Assembly: GCF_005886345.1 (NCBI RefSeq)
Contig: NZ_PNEC01000037.1
Coordinates: 1-64,000 of the forward strand
Length of the DNA stretch: 64,000 nt
Direction of reading: 5' to 3'
Origin: Pseudoalteromonas phenolica
GTDB taxonomy: Bacteria; Pseudomonadota; Gammaproteobacteria; Enterobacterales; Alteromonadaceae
Of this stretch, positions 48,201 to 57,468 are shown piece after piece. How positions within the stretch are numbered: position 1 is the first letter of the stretch; each line of letters begins with the position of its first letter. Below the pieces are notes generated by a model, which worked only from the letters and a program-made list of their open reading frames with translations, searched no databases and had not been told where the DNA came from. A program made the translations under genes and the position numbers.

Positions 48201-48470
48201 AACTCCAGTTATTTGTTGATTCTCTATTTTTAAAGCAATACCGAGCGCATCATTTAAGGGCGATATGGGAAGTAAAAACCTTCCTGATTGAGTGTAATAA
48301 CCCTCTAAGTCAGAAATTACAGAGCGACCGTTTAGCTTTACATTAACAATAACAAAGTCATCGTCCACTACTGGCCAATGGTATAAAGTGTAATTGGCTG
48401 CACTTACATTAAACGTAAAAAGTAATGTATAAAAGAAAAGTACAGCCTGAAGATGAAACCGAAGTTTCAC
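45261..48470 (-). CDS. Outer-membrane usher of an alternate chaperone-usher pilus, with SPOR-like tail
   Basis: A 1069-aa protein with signal peptide (LQAVLFFYTLLFTFNVSAA). The N-terminal part (about 25-130) and a long beta-barrel (about 150-690, many alternating aromatic strands, PGWLAELYRNGQFVAS typical of ushers) are followed by FVDKNNNGVFDTQDQPIADA and a carboxypeptidase-regulatory-like fold (about 800-880; GVSVLLLDDEGNIQYET). The last 170 residues contain a SPOR-like domain (YFVQLGVFKKRLSANIVAHS ... YYLVAGPYKTKQKAQSVINQ) and a second weaker one (YCQYALYAKRSSVNV ... YTVVLSGPFESIGKAECDT). SPOR domains bind denuded peptidoglycan and are not a usual part of ushers. It is 9 bases after the chaperone gene. 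Confidence 0.8.
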   Translation of the reverse strand: MKLRFHLQAVLFFYTLLFTFNVSAANYTLYHWPVVDDDFVIVNVKLNGRSVISDLEGYYTQSGRFLLPISPLNDALGIALKIENQQITGVIKKSELTFSIAMESTSFNSEEEPVWTEDDFDHYIDLQVINAVLNIDADFDYALMQLSLTTNQLESTQNKNSQLPMVRSQLSTPEFDIEITDQFQNITYPVTDYSITSSYLSRLEKSKNLLTLNSYFDAFEHQAQFRFNQNETGTNQFIKLTKSYEDSNQEGLITQLHYELGDIQSQRDPLIMNFSQGRGVYLSNINPNTSQSFSTITIEEATLPGWLAELYRNGQFVASSESTDENIVRFEDVETFYGNNIFEIRLYGPQGEQLTKTRKISVGNTALAKGQMSYQLELLDSTRNLLNGQSNNAASFGKSISGSVSYGLSDNLTYDMGLNYLTGDEDSRYLSTGLQSNSELGSFKFVGAKQVEFGSAYFAGYRGETSLFTEENININFEYSHLNQFNSAVFLKQNYPLKSRASLSLNSRFSQFYNLSWNLRFLNEKREQKETRQFTQFGLNASYLGGNWSSRFQYDKLEDELINQSYWSMDLGKWHWTNSVDWKPFEDKELLNYRSSLRWPQTSQMFNQTQLSYNPRSAAKVVLGHQYTYRNDVFNISLTGQYDSEDEWLVSLGISGTISFDQFNNNINFLPPRSLSSGQLAVETFVDKNNNGVFDTQDQPIADASFTGNYLWKEHRTNSNGQVLLPSSTGGQILSLDLMSLSNPYYQPVNNRIKASSHRGGVTNIKIPVNIVNEVEGTLYYTTNNKTKPASGVSVLLLDDEGNIQYETISEYDGYYFFPRVQAGEYSIKLEQNQFAVDNLITKNLPEKIVAPEYGDTVILRDIVLQDKTQLLTQHTDTSKAQYFVQLGVFKKRLSANIVAHSIQALNFPLQLYQHLNHENYYLVAGPYKTKQKAQSVINQAYSEPALFGSFMIDARKYDSVNWQRIDSNFELPTNPKTQTRPKTAHYYCQYALYAKRSSVNVPLIESSKNIFLSEINKQGKRYTVVLSGPFESIGKAECDTKISTALNEKSAPIIKRYKELNKITDLFD

Positions 48471-48479
48471 TTTGAGAAG

Positions 48480-49247
48480 TTAATCATTAATATTTAACGT
48501 TTCAGTAAGAGAAACCTTACCGCCATAACGAATATTTTCTTCGTACTGGATTGTTAGAGGTCCAGAGGCGCTTTCTGTTAAAGGAATAAACACCTTACGA
48601 CGAGTAAGTGGGGTATAAACGCCCAAGTTTTTTATTTCTCCAACTACTTCTTCATCTTCATTGAGAATTTTGAAGTCACCAAATAATGAACGGTTACCAT
48701 TAAGTGTCTGCCAAAACATCACTGTAGGCTGGCCATTTTGCGTCACTAATTGCGGGTTCACAATATCAGACTCTACTTCCAAGCGACCATGTCGAACAAT
48801 CACAGGAATGCTATAAGCCACTTTAGGTTTGATACTGATACCAGCTTCATTGGGGTCTTGGGCTTCCGAAGCAATAATCTTCAGTACAGCACGATATTCA
48901 CCATGTGCTAAATTTGCTTTTTTGCGCACCGTCATTCTAATGGCTTGCATATCTTTGGCTTTTATTGTGCCTCTGCGCGGTGAATATCTTAACATTGATT
49001 TGGCAGAGCGGCCTTGTACATCTGCTTCTGAGACATTGATGAGATTACCTTCTTCGGTCATGTCTTTGTGCACAAGTACTAATCTGAAATCGAGGTTTTT
49101 ATCAGAAGTGTTTCTGATCATTAAAGAGTTGTTTTTGGTACGACCATCAAAGTAAAGGCGGTATTCTGATAATGCAAGATTGGCAAATACAGATGAGCTA
49201 CAGGTCACTAAAAATAATATAAAAAAGAAGAATAGGGGAAAACGCAT
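48480..49247 (-). CDS. Periplasmic pilus chaperone
   Basis: A 255-aa protein with signal peptide MRFPLFFFFILFLVTCSSSVFA and two immunoglobulin-like domains. ALSEYRLYFDGRTKNNSLMIRNTSDKNLDFRL is the G1/A1 edge, RYSPRRGTIKAKDMQAIRMTVRK the subunit-binding region, and the second domain runs from about 165. It resembles chaperones of alternate (CS1/archaic-like) systems. ATG 49247 is chosen, since the frame opening at 49295 would put the start inside the hairpin that follows the pilin gene and would add a hydrophobic run before the signal peptide. Confidence 0.8.
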   Translation of the reverse strand: MRFPLFFFFILFLVTCSSSVFANLALSEYRLYFDGRTKNNSLMIRNTSDKNLDFRLVLVHKDMTEEGNLINVSEADVQGRSAKSMLRYSPRRGTIKAKDMQAIRMTVRKKANLAHGEYRAVLKIIASEAQDPNEAGISIKPKVAYSIPVIVRHGRLEVESDIVNPQLVTQNGQPTVMFWQTLNGNRSLFGDFKILNEDEEVVGEIKNLGVYTPLTRRKVFIPLTESASGPLTIQYEENIRYGGKVSLTETLNIND

Positions 49248-49272
49248 AACATTATAACAGACTAAGAAAGTA

Positions 49273-49299
49273 AAAAGTGTGAGCAATGCCCACACTTTA
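49273..49299 (-). terminator. Hairpin between pilin and chaperone genes
   Basis: AAAGTGTG / CACACTTT stem read on the minus strand with a 9- to 10-base loop and a T-rich tail (TTTTTACTTT). It follows the pilin stop by about 27 bases and can cut transcription partly, so that more pilin than chaperone and usher is made. Confidence 0.7.
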
Positions 49300-49325
49300 G
49301 TTTAAAAGATTTTGACGAATAGTTC

Positions 49326-49835
49326 TTATTGGAAAGACACGTCAACAGTATAATCTACAGAGTAGTTACCATCTGCAGTTAGTGCATTGTCTACAGTCAT
49401 TGTGCCGTATACACTGATAGTGATATCTGTTGCTGAAGCATCAGTCGTGAAAGCAGACGCTACGCCATCAGCTGTTGTTGCTGAAGATGTTCCATCTGTT
49501 GCTGTAGTTACAGGTTCAAATGTTAAGTTAGCACTTGAACTGCCTGTTACAGTAATGTTCATTGCAGAGTTTGGCGCAAGACCAGATACAGTTACGCCAC
49601 CGATTTGGATGTTAGCATCAGATGCGTCACAGTCACCTGTTACCGCACCAGCGTTGTCCATAGTACAGCTTGAAGTTGCCGCCAAACGGATTTTACCGAA
49701 GTTTAGCGCACTAGTTTGTGCAAAAGTTGGTTCACTCCATCCACTGATAGTTGCTTGAAATGTGTCACTAGATGCAAAAATTGAGCTTGAAGTAGCTGCT
49801 AAAAGCGCCGCTGAGAATAGAAGTTTCTTGTTCAT
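49326..49835 (-). CDS. Major pilin of alternate chaperone-usher system (DUF4402-like)
   Basis: A 169-aa protein with signal peptide MNKKLLFSAALLAATSSSIFA and a Ser/Thr/Ala/Asp-rich beta-sandwich. The pattern LNFGKIRLAATSSCTMD ... IQIGGVTVSGLAPNSAMNITVTG ... TISVYGTMTVDNALTADGNYSVDYTVDVSFQ fits the DUF4402 family of pilin-like proteins: LDFG start, GT.TV core and final strand with alternating hydrophobics. The two Cys (in SSCTMD and GDCDAS) probably form a disulfide. First gene of the pilus operon; the following hairpin fits a high-dose structural subunit. Confidence 0.8.
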   Translation of the reverse strand: MNKKLLFSAALLAATSSSIFASSDTFQATISGWSEPTFAQTSALNFGKIRLAATSSCTMDNAGAVTGDCDASDANIQIGGVTVSGLAPNSAMNITVTGSSSANLTFEPVTTATDGTSSATTADGVASAFTTDASATDITISVYGTMTVDNALTADGNYSVDYTVDVSFQ

Positions 49836-50094
49836 TAATACTTACCACTTAGTTATTAGTTTTGAACTTCCATGTATTAAGGGCTAGCTAAAAATACACA
49901 ACGCCGTAATCCATTAGTATTGATTTAAACATACTTTGATACATATCAAAAATACTTTATTTACATTTGTGCATTTTTATAAATAACTGTCTTTAAATTG
50001 GGTAATGTAGGAAACTAAAGTGCTAACTAAAAAGATGCCTCCTAGTCCTTTAGTAGTTTTTTATTGTTGGTATTGTAATTAAATTGTAATGTTT

Positions 50095-50901
50095 CTATTT
50101 CTTCAAATATTGCCCCGGCGTGCATTTAAACACCTTTTTAAACGCGGTATTAAACGCAGAGCTAGATTCAAACCCTAATTGCTCAGCAATGGTTTGTTGT
50201 GTGTAACCTGCTTCAATCATTTCAACAGCACGAAGGCCTCGGAGCTTCTGTTTCCATTGGCTAAAGTTCATAGAGAAACTTTTATGAAAAAGTCGGTTTA
50301 GTGTGCGTGTCGAAGCGCCAACCAGTTCGCCCCATTGTTCAAGGGTTTTATTACAACCAGGGTTTGCGTGCAGTTCAGAAATAATTGGCAATAAGCGGTC
50401 GTCTTGTGCGCTAGGCATAAAGAAACTACTGGATTGCGCACACTCTAATTGGTCAATAAATACTTGGGTAAATCGTAGCTTTTTATCATCAGGTTGATAG
50501 TTTGGTGGCCAGTTACACACTTCTAAAATCATGGCTTTAAGTAATTCATTAACATGAAGAAGCTTGGCTTCACTACCAAGTATTTGAACATACTTTTCAT
50601 CAATATAAACACTTCGAAAATGCCCACCGTAGCGGCAAAAGGTTTCATGAGGTAGATGGGGTGGGATCCATAAAGCCTGATCAGGGGGAATAACAAATTT
50701 ACCAGCCGGGGTATGAATGCCTAATACCCCATCACTGGTATAGGCAAGTTGTCCCCAAGTATGTGAGTGGGTTTGCACATGCTGCCAAGGCGGCATTTCA
50801 GTGGCTCTTGGGTAAATGGGCTTACCTAGCTCTTTTAATTTAAAGCGGGTTTTCACACTCACCCAATTTGAAATTGTCTGATTTGATAAATTATCTGTCA
50901 T
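50095..50901 (-). CDS. AraC-family transcriptional regulator with cupin domain
   Basis: A 268-aa regulator. Residues about 30-110 form a cupin (HVQTHSHTWGQLAYTSDGVLGIHTPAGKFVIPPDQALWIPPHLPH), and about 170-265 the double HTH (CNKTLEQWGELVGASTRTLNRLFHKSF, TIAEQLGFESSSAFNTAFKKVFKCTPGQYLKK). This is the layout of NimR-like repressors that sense a small compound and govern an adjacent MFS pump. It is divergent from the MFS gene at 50979, 77 bp away. Confidence 0.9.
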   Translation of the reverse strand: MTDNLSNQTISNWVSVKTRFKLKELGKPIYPRATEMPPWQHVQTHSHTWGQLAYTSDGVLGIHTPAGKFVIPPDQALWIPPHLPHETFCRYGGHFRSVYIDEKYVQILGSEAKLLHVNELLKAMILEVCNWPPNYQPDDKKLRFTQVFIDQLECAQSSSFFMPSAQDDRLLPIISELHANPGCNKTLEQWGELVGASTRTLNRLFHKSFSMNFSQWKQKLRGLRAVEMIEAGYTQQTIAEQLGFESSSAFNTAFKKVFKCTPGQYLKK

Positions 50902-50978
50902 AAATTTACATTTTGGTCACTATGGGCAAAGCATACAATATGCTCGCGTTTTAATCAAAGTGCTTATGTGAGGGAAAA

Positions 50979-52154
50979 GTGAAACAAAATAAACAGTGGC
51001 AATCACCGTTTGGATTTTTAACTATTGCAACCATTGTGATGGCAGTGACGTTTTCGGCGTGGAACGCGTTATTGAACAATTTTGCAGTAGAGGCGGCACA
51101 ATTCAATGGTGCCAATATGGGAATGCTGCAGTCTCTAAGAGAGATCCCTGGCTTGTTAGCATTTACCGCAGTTTTTATTTTACTGGTATTAAAAGAGCAA
51201 ACATTTGCGTTAATTAGTTTGTGTTTATTGTCTGTTGGTGTGGCGCTAACAGGCTTGTTTCCGAGTGTTTATGGGCTTTATGCCACAACGGTATTAATGT
51301 CGATTGGCTTCCATTATTTCGAAACACTCAATCAATCATTGAGCTTACAATGGTTTAGTAAAGACGAAGCACCACAAAAGTTGGGTCAGTTGATGTCGAT
51401 AAAATCGATGGCGTCATTGGCAACGTTTGCCTTAATTTGGCTAGGTGTGACTTTCTTTAGCAGCGTTTATCAGGGGCTGTATTTATTCTTTGGTGGTGTA
51501 GGCCTATTACTGACTTTATTTATGATGAGTGCATTTCCTCATTTTCCTGAGAAAAACCTTCAGCATAAAAAGCTAATCGTGAGAAAAGAATATAGTTTGT
51601 ACTACATTTTACTGTTTTTCTCAGGTGCACGTCGGCAAATCTTTATGGTCTTCGCGGGTTTCTTAATGGTAGAAAAGTTTGGCTTTGATGTTGCACAAAT
51701 AACCATGCTGTATATGTTCAATCACTTAATCAATATTTTTGCCGCACCTGTGATAGGCAAAATGATTGGGCGCATTGGTGAGCAAAAAGCATTAACCATT
51801 GAGTACACGGGGCTAGTATTGGTATTTGTTGGTTATGCTTTAGTTGAGTCAGCAGAGTTTGCAGCAGTGCTTTATGTGGTTGACCATCTATTTTTTGCCA
51901 TGGCGATTGCGCTAAAAACCTATTTTCAGAAAATAGCTCGCCCTGAAGATATTGCCGCTACGGCAGGAGTGAGTTTTACCATTAACCACATTGCTGCAGT
52001 GATTATACCGGCAAGTTTTGGCGTGGTGTGGTTATATGACAGTTCATTGGTATTTTATTTTGGTGCAGGGCTGGCTGCATGTTCATTGATTATGAGCCAG
52101 TTTATAGGCGGTCATTTGGCTCGTCATAAAGCACAAGTAGAACAAACGGCGTAA
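50979..52154 (+). CDS. MFS transporter
   Basis: A 391-aa protein with about 12 membrane segments. The start is GTG 50979 with AGGGAAA close by; the next in-frame ATG is about 20 codons on, inside the first helix. IGKMIGRIGEQKALTIEYTG is the loop between helices 8 and 9. Substrate unknown. Control by the divergent AraC regulator is likely from position. Confidence 0.85.
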   Translation: MKQNKQWQSPFGFLTIATIVMAVTFSAWNALLNNFAVEAAQFNGANMGMLQSLREIPGLLAFTAVFILLVLKEQTFALISLCLLSVGVALTGLFPSVYGLYATTVLMSIGFHYFETLNQSLSLQWFSKDEAPQKLGQLMSIKSMASLATFALIWLGVTFFSSVYQGLYLFFGGVGLLLTLFMMSAFPHFPEKNLQHKKLIVRKEYSLYYILLFFSGARRQIFMVFAGFLMVEKFGFDVAQITMLYMFNHLINIFAAPVIGKMIGRIGEQKALTIEYTGLVLVFVGYALVESAEFAAVLYVVDHLFFAMAIALKTYFQKIARPEDIAATAGVSFTINHIAAVIIPASFGVVWLYDSSLVFYFGAGLAACSLIMSQFIGGHLARHKAQVEQTA

Positions 52155-52167
52155 GTTGCATCTTTTC

Positions 52168-52207
52168 AAGCGCACTGATTGATACATGCAAAAGTGCGCT
52201 TTCTTTC
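52168..52207 (+). terminator. Hairpin terminator of the MFS gene
   Basis: AAGCGCACT / AGTGCGCTT, 9-bp stem with a 16-base loop, followed by TCTTTC. Confidence 0.65.
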
Positions 52208-52311
52208 TTCGGATCATTTTACATTCGTTCATAATCTGTAACGTTTCTGCCTGTCTATCGTGATTGCTATGTGGTTATAATCGAGCCAAATGTTTATTCA
52301 TAGGGAACGTT

Positions 52312-53250
52312 ATGCATATCAAAGTGGACAACATCAGCAAGCATTATAAAGAAGTGACGGCAGTTAATCGCTTAAGCTTTGAGGTCCAACAAGGTGAAGT
52401 ATTCGCATTGCTTGGGCCAAATGGTGCAGGAAAGTCTTCTTTAGTGAGAATGATCGTCGGATTCACGCAGGCCGATGAAGGGCAAATTATCATTAATGTC
52501 GATGGTCAAACACATTCGTCTATCCCCGCTTCAGAACTTGGTTATTTACCTGAAGATCGTGGCCTTTATTTAGAAAAGTCGTTATTACAAAACCTTATGT
52601 ACTTTGCCACCTTACGGGGCGTAAATAAAAAGACTGCGAAAGAGCGGATCGACTATTGGCTTGAGCGATTCGATTTGCTTGAACGAAAAAATGATCAATT
52701 AAAAAGCTTATCTAAGGGTAACCAGCAAAAAGTACAATTGATTAGCGCAGTATTACATAAGCCGCAATTGGTGTTACTAGACGAGCCATTTTCGGGTTTA
52801 GATCCCGTTAACCAAGAAAAGGTTGTGTCATTTTTAAAAGAATTAAAAGCGCAAAACATGACTGTGATTTTAAGTGCGCATCAGATGTCTATGGTCGAAA
52901 AACTAGCCGACAGAATGTTACTGATGAATCATGGACAAAGTGTTTTATATGGCACATTGGCTGATATTCAATCTCAAGTTGGCGTAGGCAGTGCTCTAAA
53001 AGTTACCTTTACTCACACCGTCAATTTAATTGAAGCGAATGCTAAATTAGTGCATTTTGACGTTGAGCAACTCAACGATACCACTTTGGCAATTCGCGCA
53101 GAGCGCGCAGATCAACTAAATCAATTATTAACCCATCTACCTGAATTAGGTGATATTGCATTTATCGATAGTCAAAGAATGGATTTACATCAGCTTTATT
53201 TGCACGCCATAGAGTCTGATCAGGCTGCGAAGAAAGGAGAAGCCGCATGA
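52312..53250 (+). CDS. ABC transporter ATP-binding protein (NatA-like)
   Basis: A 312-aa ATPase. Walker A GPNGAGKSS, Q-loop GYLPEDRGLYLEKS, signature LSKGNQQKV, Walker B QLVLLDEPFSGLDP and the switch His in ILSAHQMSMVE are all intact. A C-terminal regulatory part (about 235-300) matches the DUF4162 type of NatA-like proteins. ATG 52312 (AGGGAAC 5 bases upstream) is chosen over an earlier in-frame ATG without a site. It overlaps the permease gene by 4 bases. Confidence 0.92.
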   Translation: MHIKVDNISKHYKEVTAVNRLSFEVQQGEVFALLGPNGAGKSSLVRMIVGFTQADEGQIIINVDGQTHSSIPASELGYLPEDRGLYLEKSLLQNLMYFATLRGVNKKTAKERIDYWLERFDLLERKNDQLKSLSKGNQQKVQLISAVLHKPQLVLLDEPFSGLDPVNQEKVVSFLKELKAQNMTVILSAHQMSMVEKLADRMLLMNHGQSVLYGTLADIQSQVGVGSALKVTFTHTVNLIEANAKLVHFDVEQLNDTTLAIRAERADQLNQLLTHLPELGDIAFIDSQRMDLHQLYLHAIESDQAAKKGEAA

Positions 53251-54440
53251 GTCGCTTAAATCAGACCCTAACAGTCGCTAAATGGGAATTCATGCAATTC
53301 TTTAAATGGAAGCAAGAGCTGATCGGTAAATCAATTATGTTACTTTTGGCGCTTGGTATGTATTTATGGCATAACCAAGTCTTATACCAGCCTGAGCCGC
53401 AGCAAATCGTCTCTAATATTGAATTACAGGGTCTTCAATTAGATGATGACTTTGTGCTTAGAACAGAATCAAAATCGAACGATGCACTTATTGCTGAAGT
53501 CAAAGCGGGCAATATTGATGGTGCATTGATCTTTGCTTCACAGGCGTTACCACAAAAAGTGACTTTATATTCTCAAGGTAAAATGTCTTGGCAAAATGAC
53601 TTGCAAGTCCAGTTAAACGACTATGCGCGTTCAAATGCTGCCGCTTCTTTAAATCTTGGCCCAACTCAACTGGCTTTACTTGAGCAGCCACTGCAGTTTG
53701 AAACAAACTACCTAGATGAAGCAGTCAAAAATGCAATGCAACAATCTTCAATTACCGCTAATGGTTTACTATTTTTAATGGCCATTGGTGTGTTTATGAC
53801 TTTCGGGCAGGTGTTTGTTGCAATTACCGGCGAAAAGCAACAACGCGTTACTGAGCAGCTTTACTCTTGCATTGATGCAAAGACGTGGATTGAAGGTAAA
53901 ATCATCGGGCAAATGTTGCATGCGGTGAAAGCCATGACCACGACCGCCATTACTGCATTGTTGGGGTTTGCATTTGTACAGGTCATTTTGAAAGGTAGAG
54001 CGCTTGATTTCAGCATTTTCGACTTTACTGTTTTACCTTGGTTTATTGTGTTTGTACTCGTGGGCATTTATATGTGTACAGCATTTATAGCCGCTATTGC
54101 AGCTGCGATCGATGACCCGAACCACAGTGGTAAGTCAGCGTTTATGATGATCCCCCTGATCCCGATTGTGGCTGGTTTTATGATGATGGATAGTCCAAGT
54201 AGCTTGGCTGTGACTGTGTTAAGTTATTTCCCATTAACGGCATTTGTCTTTATGCCAATGAAAATGGCGCTGATTGATGTGGCATTTTGGCAAGTAGCCA
54301 TCGCCTTCATCAGCTCATTGCTTGGCTGTATTGTTATTCGCAATATGGCTGCTCGCATGTTTAAGATGGGGATGACAATGTATGGTAAAGAGCCAAGTTT
54401 TAAGACAATGTTAAGATGGGCAATGGCCATTAGATCTTAA
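53247..54440 (+). CDS. ABC-2 type permease (NatB-like)
   Basis: A 397-aa membrane protein of the ABC-2 family: one N-terminal helix (about 27-45), a large outside domain (about 46-170) and five helices in the C-terminal half, with the signature ITGEKQQRVTEQLYSCIDAKTWIEGKIIGQM just before helix 3. The layout is that of NatB-type exporters of sodium, drugs or peptides; the substrate is not known. It pairs with the ATPase upstream and ends at a terminator. Confidence 0.88.
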   Translation: MSRLNQTLTVAKWEFMQFFKWKQELIGKSIMLLLALGMYLWHNQVLYQPEPQQIVSNIELQGLQLDDDFVLRTESKSNDALIAEVKAGNIDGALIFASQALPQKVTLYSQGKMSWQNDLQVQLNDYARSNAAASLNLGPTQLALLEQPLQFETNYLDEAVKNAMQQSSITANGLLFLMAIGVFMTFGQVFVAITGEKQQRVTEQLYSCIDAKTWIEGKIIGQMLHAVKAMTTTAITALLGFAFVQVILKGRALDFSIFDFTVLPWFIVFVLVGIYMCTAFIAAIAAAIDDPNHSGKSAFMMIPLIPIVAGFMMMDSPSSLAVTVLSYFPLTAFVFMPMKMALIDVAFWQVAIAFISSLLGCIVIRNMAARMFKMGMTMYGKEPSFKTMLRWAMAIRS

Positions 54441-54465
54441 TTGAGCCTGATTAGACAAAAAATTT

Positions 54466-54494
54466 AAAAGGCAGATCACGTTCTGCCTTTTTAT
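54466..54494 (+). terminator. Rho-independent terminator of the ABC operon
   Basis: AAAAGGCAGA / TCTGCCTTTT, 10-bp stem with a 6-base loop and a TTATTTT tail. Confidence 0.88.
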
Positions 54495-54685
54495 TTTAAT
54501 TAAATTGAGTTCTATAACATCGGCATTAATATTTGAATCTGAAAAAAGAAGTAGTCTTATGCGATTTGAATTTTACCTTGTAAACTTTCTTAAAAAATGA
54601 CCGTATTTAGTAACTTGTGTATTGGCTTGACTCAAATCTTCTACTATTGTTTTATTTAATATAAATAGCCATAGAGCACATAGAT

Positions 54686-57430
54686 ATGTTTTTTAATGCA
54701 AGCAAAGAGCGCGAAATTTCTAATGCGCTTAAATCTAAGCTTGATCTACTCTCACATTTACACTCATTTTTAGAAATTAATGCGCATGGCCTTATCACAT
54801 ATGCAAGCAATCACTTTTTAAATATTACAGGTTATAGCCAAATAGATTTAGAAAGACAAGTTTATGGAGAAGTAGTTAAAGCTGATCTTGAAAAACTCAA
54901 AAATAAAAATGGCTCTATGGTTGTAAAAGTTATTTGTAAAGATAAAAGCTACAAGTGGTTTTCACTAACAGTAAGTTCCGATGCGAATAATACGATGCTG
55001 TCGTTAAATGATGTCGATAGCTATGAAGTGCAAAGTATAGATTATAGAGGTCAGCTCTCTGCAATTAGTCTCTCTCAAGCAGTTATAGAGTTTGACTTAA
55101 ATGGCTATATTTTAAATGCCAATGACAACTTTTTAGATGTCATGGGATACAGTTTAAGCGAGGTTGTAGGCCAGCATCACAGTATGTTTGCTGAGCCAGA
55201 TTATGCGAAAAGTGAAGAATATGCCAATTTTTGGTCTGCACTTAATCGTGGTGAGTTTAGTTCAGGTGAGTATAAACGCTTAGGTAAAGGAGGCAAAGAG
55301 GTTTGGATTCAAGCGACCTACAACCCAATTTTTGATAAAGATAACAAGCCTTTTAAAGTCGTTAAATACGCTTCTGATATTACTCAAAGAAAACTGCAAG
55401 CGGCTGACTTTCAAGGTCAACTTGACGCTATCAGCAAATCGCAAGCAGTTATCGAGTTTAATATGGATGGCACCATCTTGACTGCCAATGATAACTTTTT
55501 AGCGGCCATGGGCTATGCGTTAAATGAAATTCAAGGTAAGCATCATAGTATGTTTGCCGAGCCAGAGTATGCAAAGAGTGAGGAGTATCGAGCATTTTGG
55601 GCGCATCTAAACGCGGGCAAGTTTAGCTCTGGCGAATATAAACGGTTGGCTAAAGGGGCCCGAGAAATTTGGATACAAGCCTCGTATAACCCAATTTTTG
55701 ATTTAAATGGTAAGCCGATTAAAGTGGTTAAGTATGCCACAGACATCACGCAACAAAAGTTACAAAGTGCCAATTACGAAGGTCAGCTGCAAGCCATTAG
55801 CAAATCTCAAGCGGTCATCGAATTTAATATGGACGGCACCATCATTAATGCCAATGAAAACTTTTTGAATGCGATGGGTTATAGTCTCGATGAAATTAAA
55901 GGCCAACATCATAGTATGTTTGCAGAAGCAGACTATGCAAATAGCCATGAGTATCGAGAGTTTTGGAAGAAATTAAATCAAGGTTTATTCGATTCTGGTG
56001 AATACAAGCGAGTTGCGAAAGGCGGTCGTGAGATATGGATACAAGCAACTTATAATCCGATTGTTGATGCCAGTGGTAAACCTATAAAAGTCGTTAAATT
56101 CGCCTCAGATATCACAGAGCAAAAGCAGCAGAGCGCAAACTTTGCAGGCCAATTGCAAGCAATCGATAAATCTCAAGCTGTGATTGAGTTTAACCTTGAT
56201 GGTACCATTATTACTGCCAATGAAAACTTTTTAAATGCAGTGGGTTATACGTTGAAAGAGGTTCAAGGTGCCCATCATAGTATGTTTGCTGAGCCAGAAT
56301 ATGCTCAAAGTTCTGAGTATGTGGAGTTTTGGCAAAAGTTAAACCAAGGTTTATATGACACTGGGGAATACAAGCGTATTGCAAAAGGTGGCAGTGAAAT
56401 CTGGATTCAGGCCTCTTACAACCCGATTTTAGACAGTGACGGTAGACCTTACAAAGTCGTTAAGTACGCAACAGATATTACTGCTAGAAAGCAGGCCATT
56501 CGCAGCATAAAACAAGCCATTATTTCTTTAGCCAATGGCAATTTAACTCACAGTATTGATAATAATTTGGGGGACGAATTTAATATTTTAAGAGATGCCA
56601 TGAATGGTCTAATGCAAAACCTTAATAACATGGTGTTAGATATCACCCAAGCATCTGAGCGAGTGAATAACGGCGCGCAGAAAATAGCATCAGGTAATGA
56701 AGAGCTTAGCAAGAGAACTGAGAGTCAAGCGGCCAGCCTTGAGGAAACTGCATCGACCATGGAAGAACTCACATCAACTGTACAGCAAAATGCCCGAAGT
56801 GCCAATGATGTATCTATTCGAGCTGCTGAGGCTATGAGCAATGCGGAGCAGGGAGGAGAGACAGTTTCATCAGCCGTCACAGCGATGTCTGATATTGAAG
56901 ACTGTAGTAAACGCATTTCAGATATAATTAGTGTCATTGATGAGATAGCATTCCAAACGAATTTATTGGCGTTAAATGCCTCTGTAGAAGCCGCACGTGC
57001 AGGAGAGGCTGGGCGTGGTTTTGCAGTGGTAGCCAGTGAAGTACGTAACCTTGCTCAGCGAAGTGCTTCTGCAGCTAAAGAGATTAAAATTTTAATCAAA
57101 GACAGTAGCGAGGCTGTTCATAATGGCAGTGCTTTAGTAGCGGAATCAGGCGGTAAGTTCAAAGAACTGATTTTAGTTGTTGGTGAAGTGAACAAAATGA
57201 TCTCTGAAATTACTAAGGCTAGTAAAGAGCAGTCTGATGCTATTTCAGCGGTATCTTCAACTGTTGCGCAGCTTGATAACTTAACGCAGAAGAATATGCA
57301 ATTGGTCGCACAATCCACTAGTTCGAGCAAAGAGATGCGTGAGCAGGCGAGTCATTTACTCGGCCATGTATCTAATTTTGAGACTTCAACATCACAAGAT
57401 TTACTTCAGCTGAAATCGTTTTCAGCCTAA
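54686..57430 (+). CDS. Cytoplasmic methyl-accepting chemotaxis protein with five PAS domains
   Basis: A 914-aa chemoreceptor without a membrane segment. A divergent PAS domain (about residues 12-110) is followed by four near-identical PAS-PAC units of exactly 122 residues each, starting at about residues 122, 244, 366 and 488 (each with [20 protein letters not shown] and IQA.YNPI). A short HAMP-like link (about 605-660; [20 protein letters not shown]) leads to the signalling domain, whose tip is [27 protein letters not shown]. The PAS type (Aer/PAS_3, PAC ending VVKYA.DIT) often binds FAD or heme, so redox or energy taxis is likely. The C-terminus has no CheR-binding pentapeptide. Confidence 0.92.
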   Translation: MFFNASKEREISNALKSKLDLLSHLHSFLEINAHGLITYASNHFLNITGYSQIDLERQVYGEVVKADLEKLKNKNGSMVVKVICKDKSYKWFSLTVSSDANNTMLSLNDVDSYEVQSIDYRGQLSAISLSQAVIEFDLNGYILNANDNFLDVMGYSLSEVVGQHHSMFAEPDYAKSEEYANFWSALNRGEFSSGEYKRLGKGGKEVWIQATYNPIFDKDNKPFKVVKYASDITQRKLQAADFQGQLDAISKSQAVIEFNMDGTILTANDNFLAAMGYALNEIQGKHHSMFAEPEYAKSEEYRAFWAHLNAGKFSSGEYKRLAKGAREIWIQASYNPIFDLNGKPIKVVKYATDITQQKLQSANYEGQLQAISKSQAVIEFNMDGTIINANENFLNAMGYSLDEIKGQHHSMFAEADYANSHEYREFWKKLNQGLFDSGEYKRVAKGGREIWIQATYNPIVDASGKPIKVVKFASDITEQKQQSANFAGQLQAIDKSQAVIEFNLDGTIITANENFLNAVGYTLKEVQGAHHSMFAEPEYAQSSEYVEFWQKLNQGLYDTGEYKRIAKGGSEIWIQASYNPILDSDGRPYKVVKYATDITARKQAIRSIKQAIISLANGNLTHSIDNNLGDEFNILRDAMNGLMQNLNNMVLDITQASERVNNGAQKIASGNEELSKRTESQAASLEETASTMEELTSTVQQNARSANDVSIRAAEAMSNAEQGGETVSSAVTAMSDIEDCSKRISDIISVIDEIAFQTNLLALNASVEAARAGEAGRGFAVVASEVRNLAQRSASAAKEIKILIKDSSEAVHNGSALVAESGGKFKELILVVGEVNKMISEITKASKEQSDAISAVSSTVAQLDNLTQKNMQLVAQSTSSSKEMREQASHLLGHVSNFETSTSQDLLQLKSFSA
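55049..56512 (+). repeat. Four tandem 366-bp repeats encoding PAS-PAC units
   Basis: Units start at 55049, 55415, 55781 and 56147, exactly 366 bp apart, with no insertion or deletion. The second to fourth units are more alike to each other than to the first. Long identical stretches in DNA show recent amplification and make the gene liable to gain or lose units by recombination. Confidence 0.9.
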
Positions 57431-57442
57431 CCACGAAAAGTT

Positions 57443-57468
57443 AAAGGGAAGCCATGCTTCCCTTTAGT
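57443..57468 (+). terminator. Rho-independent terminator of the chemoreceptor gene
   Basis: AAAGGGAAGC / GCTTCCCTTT, 10-bp stem with a CAT loop, 12 bases after the stop codon. Confidence 0.8.
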
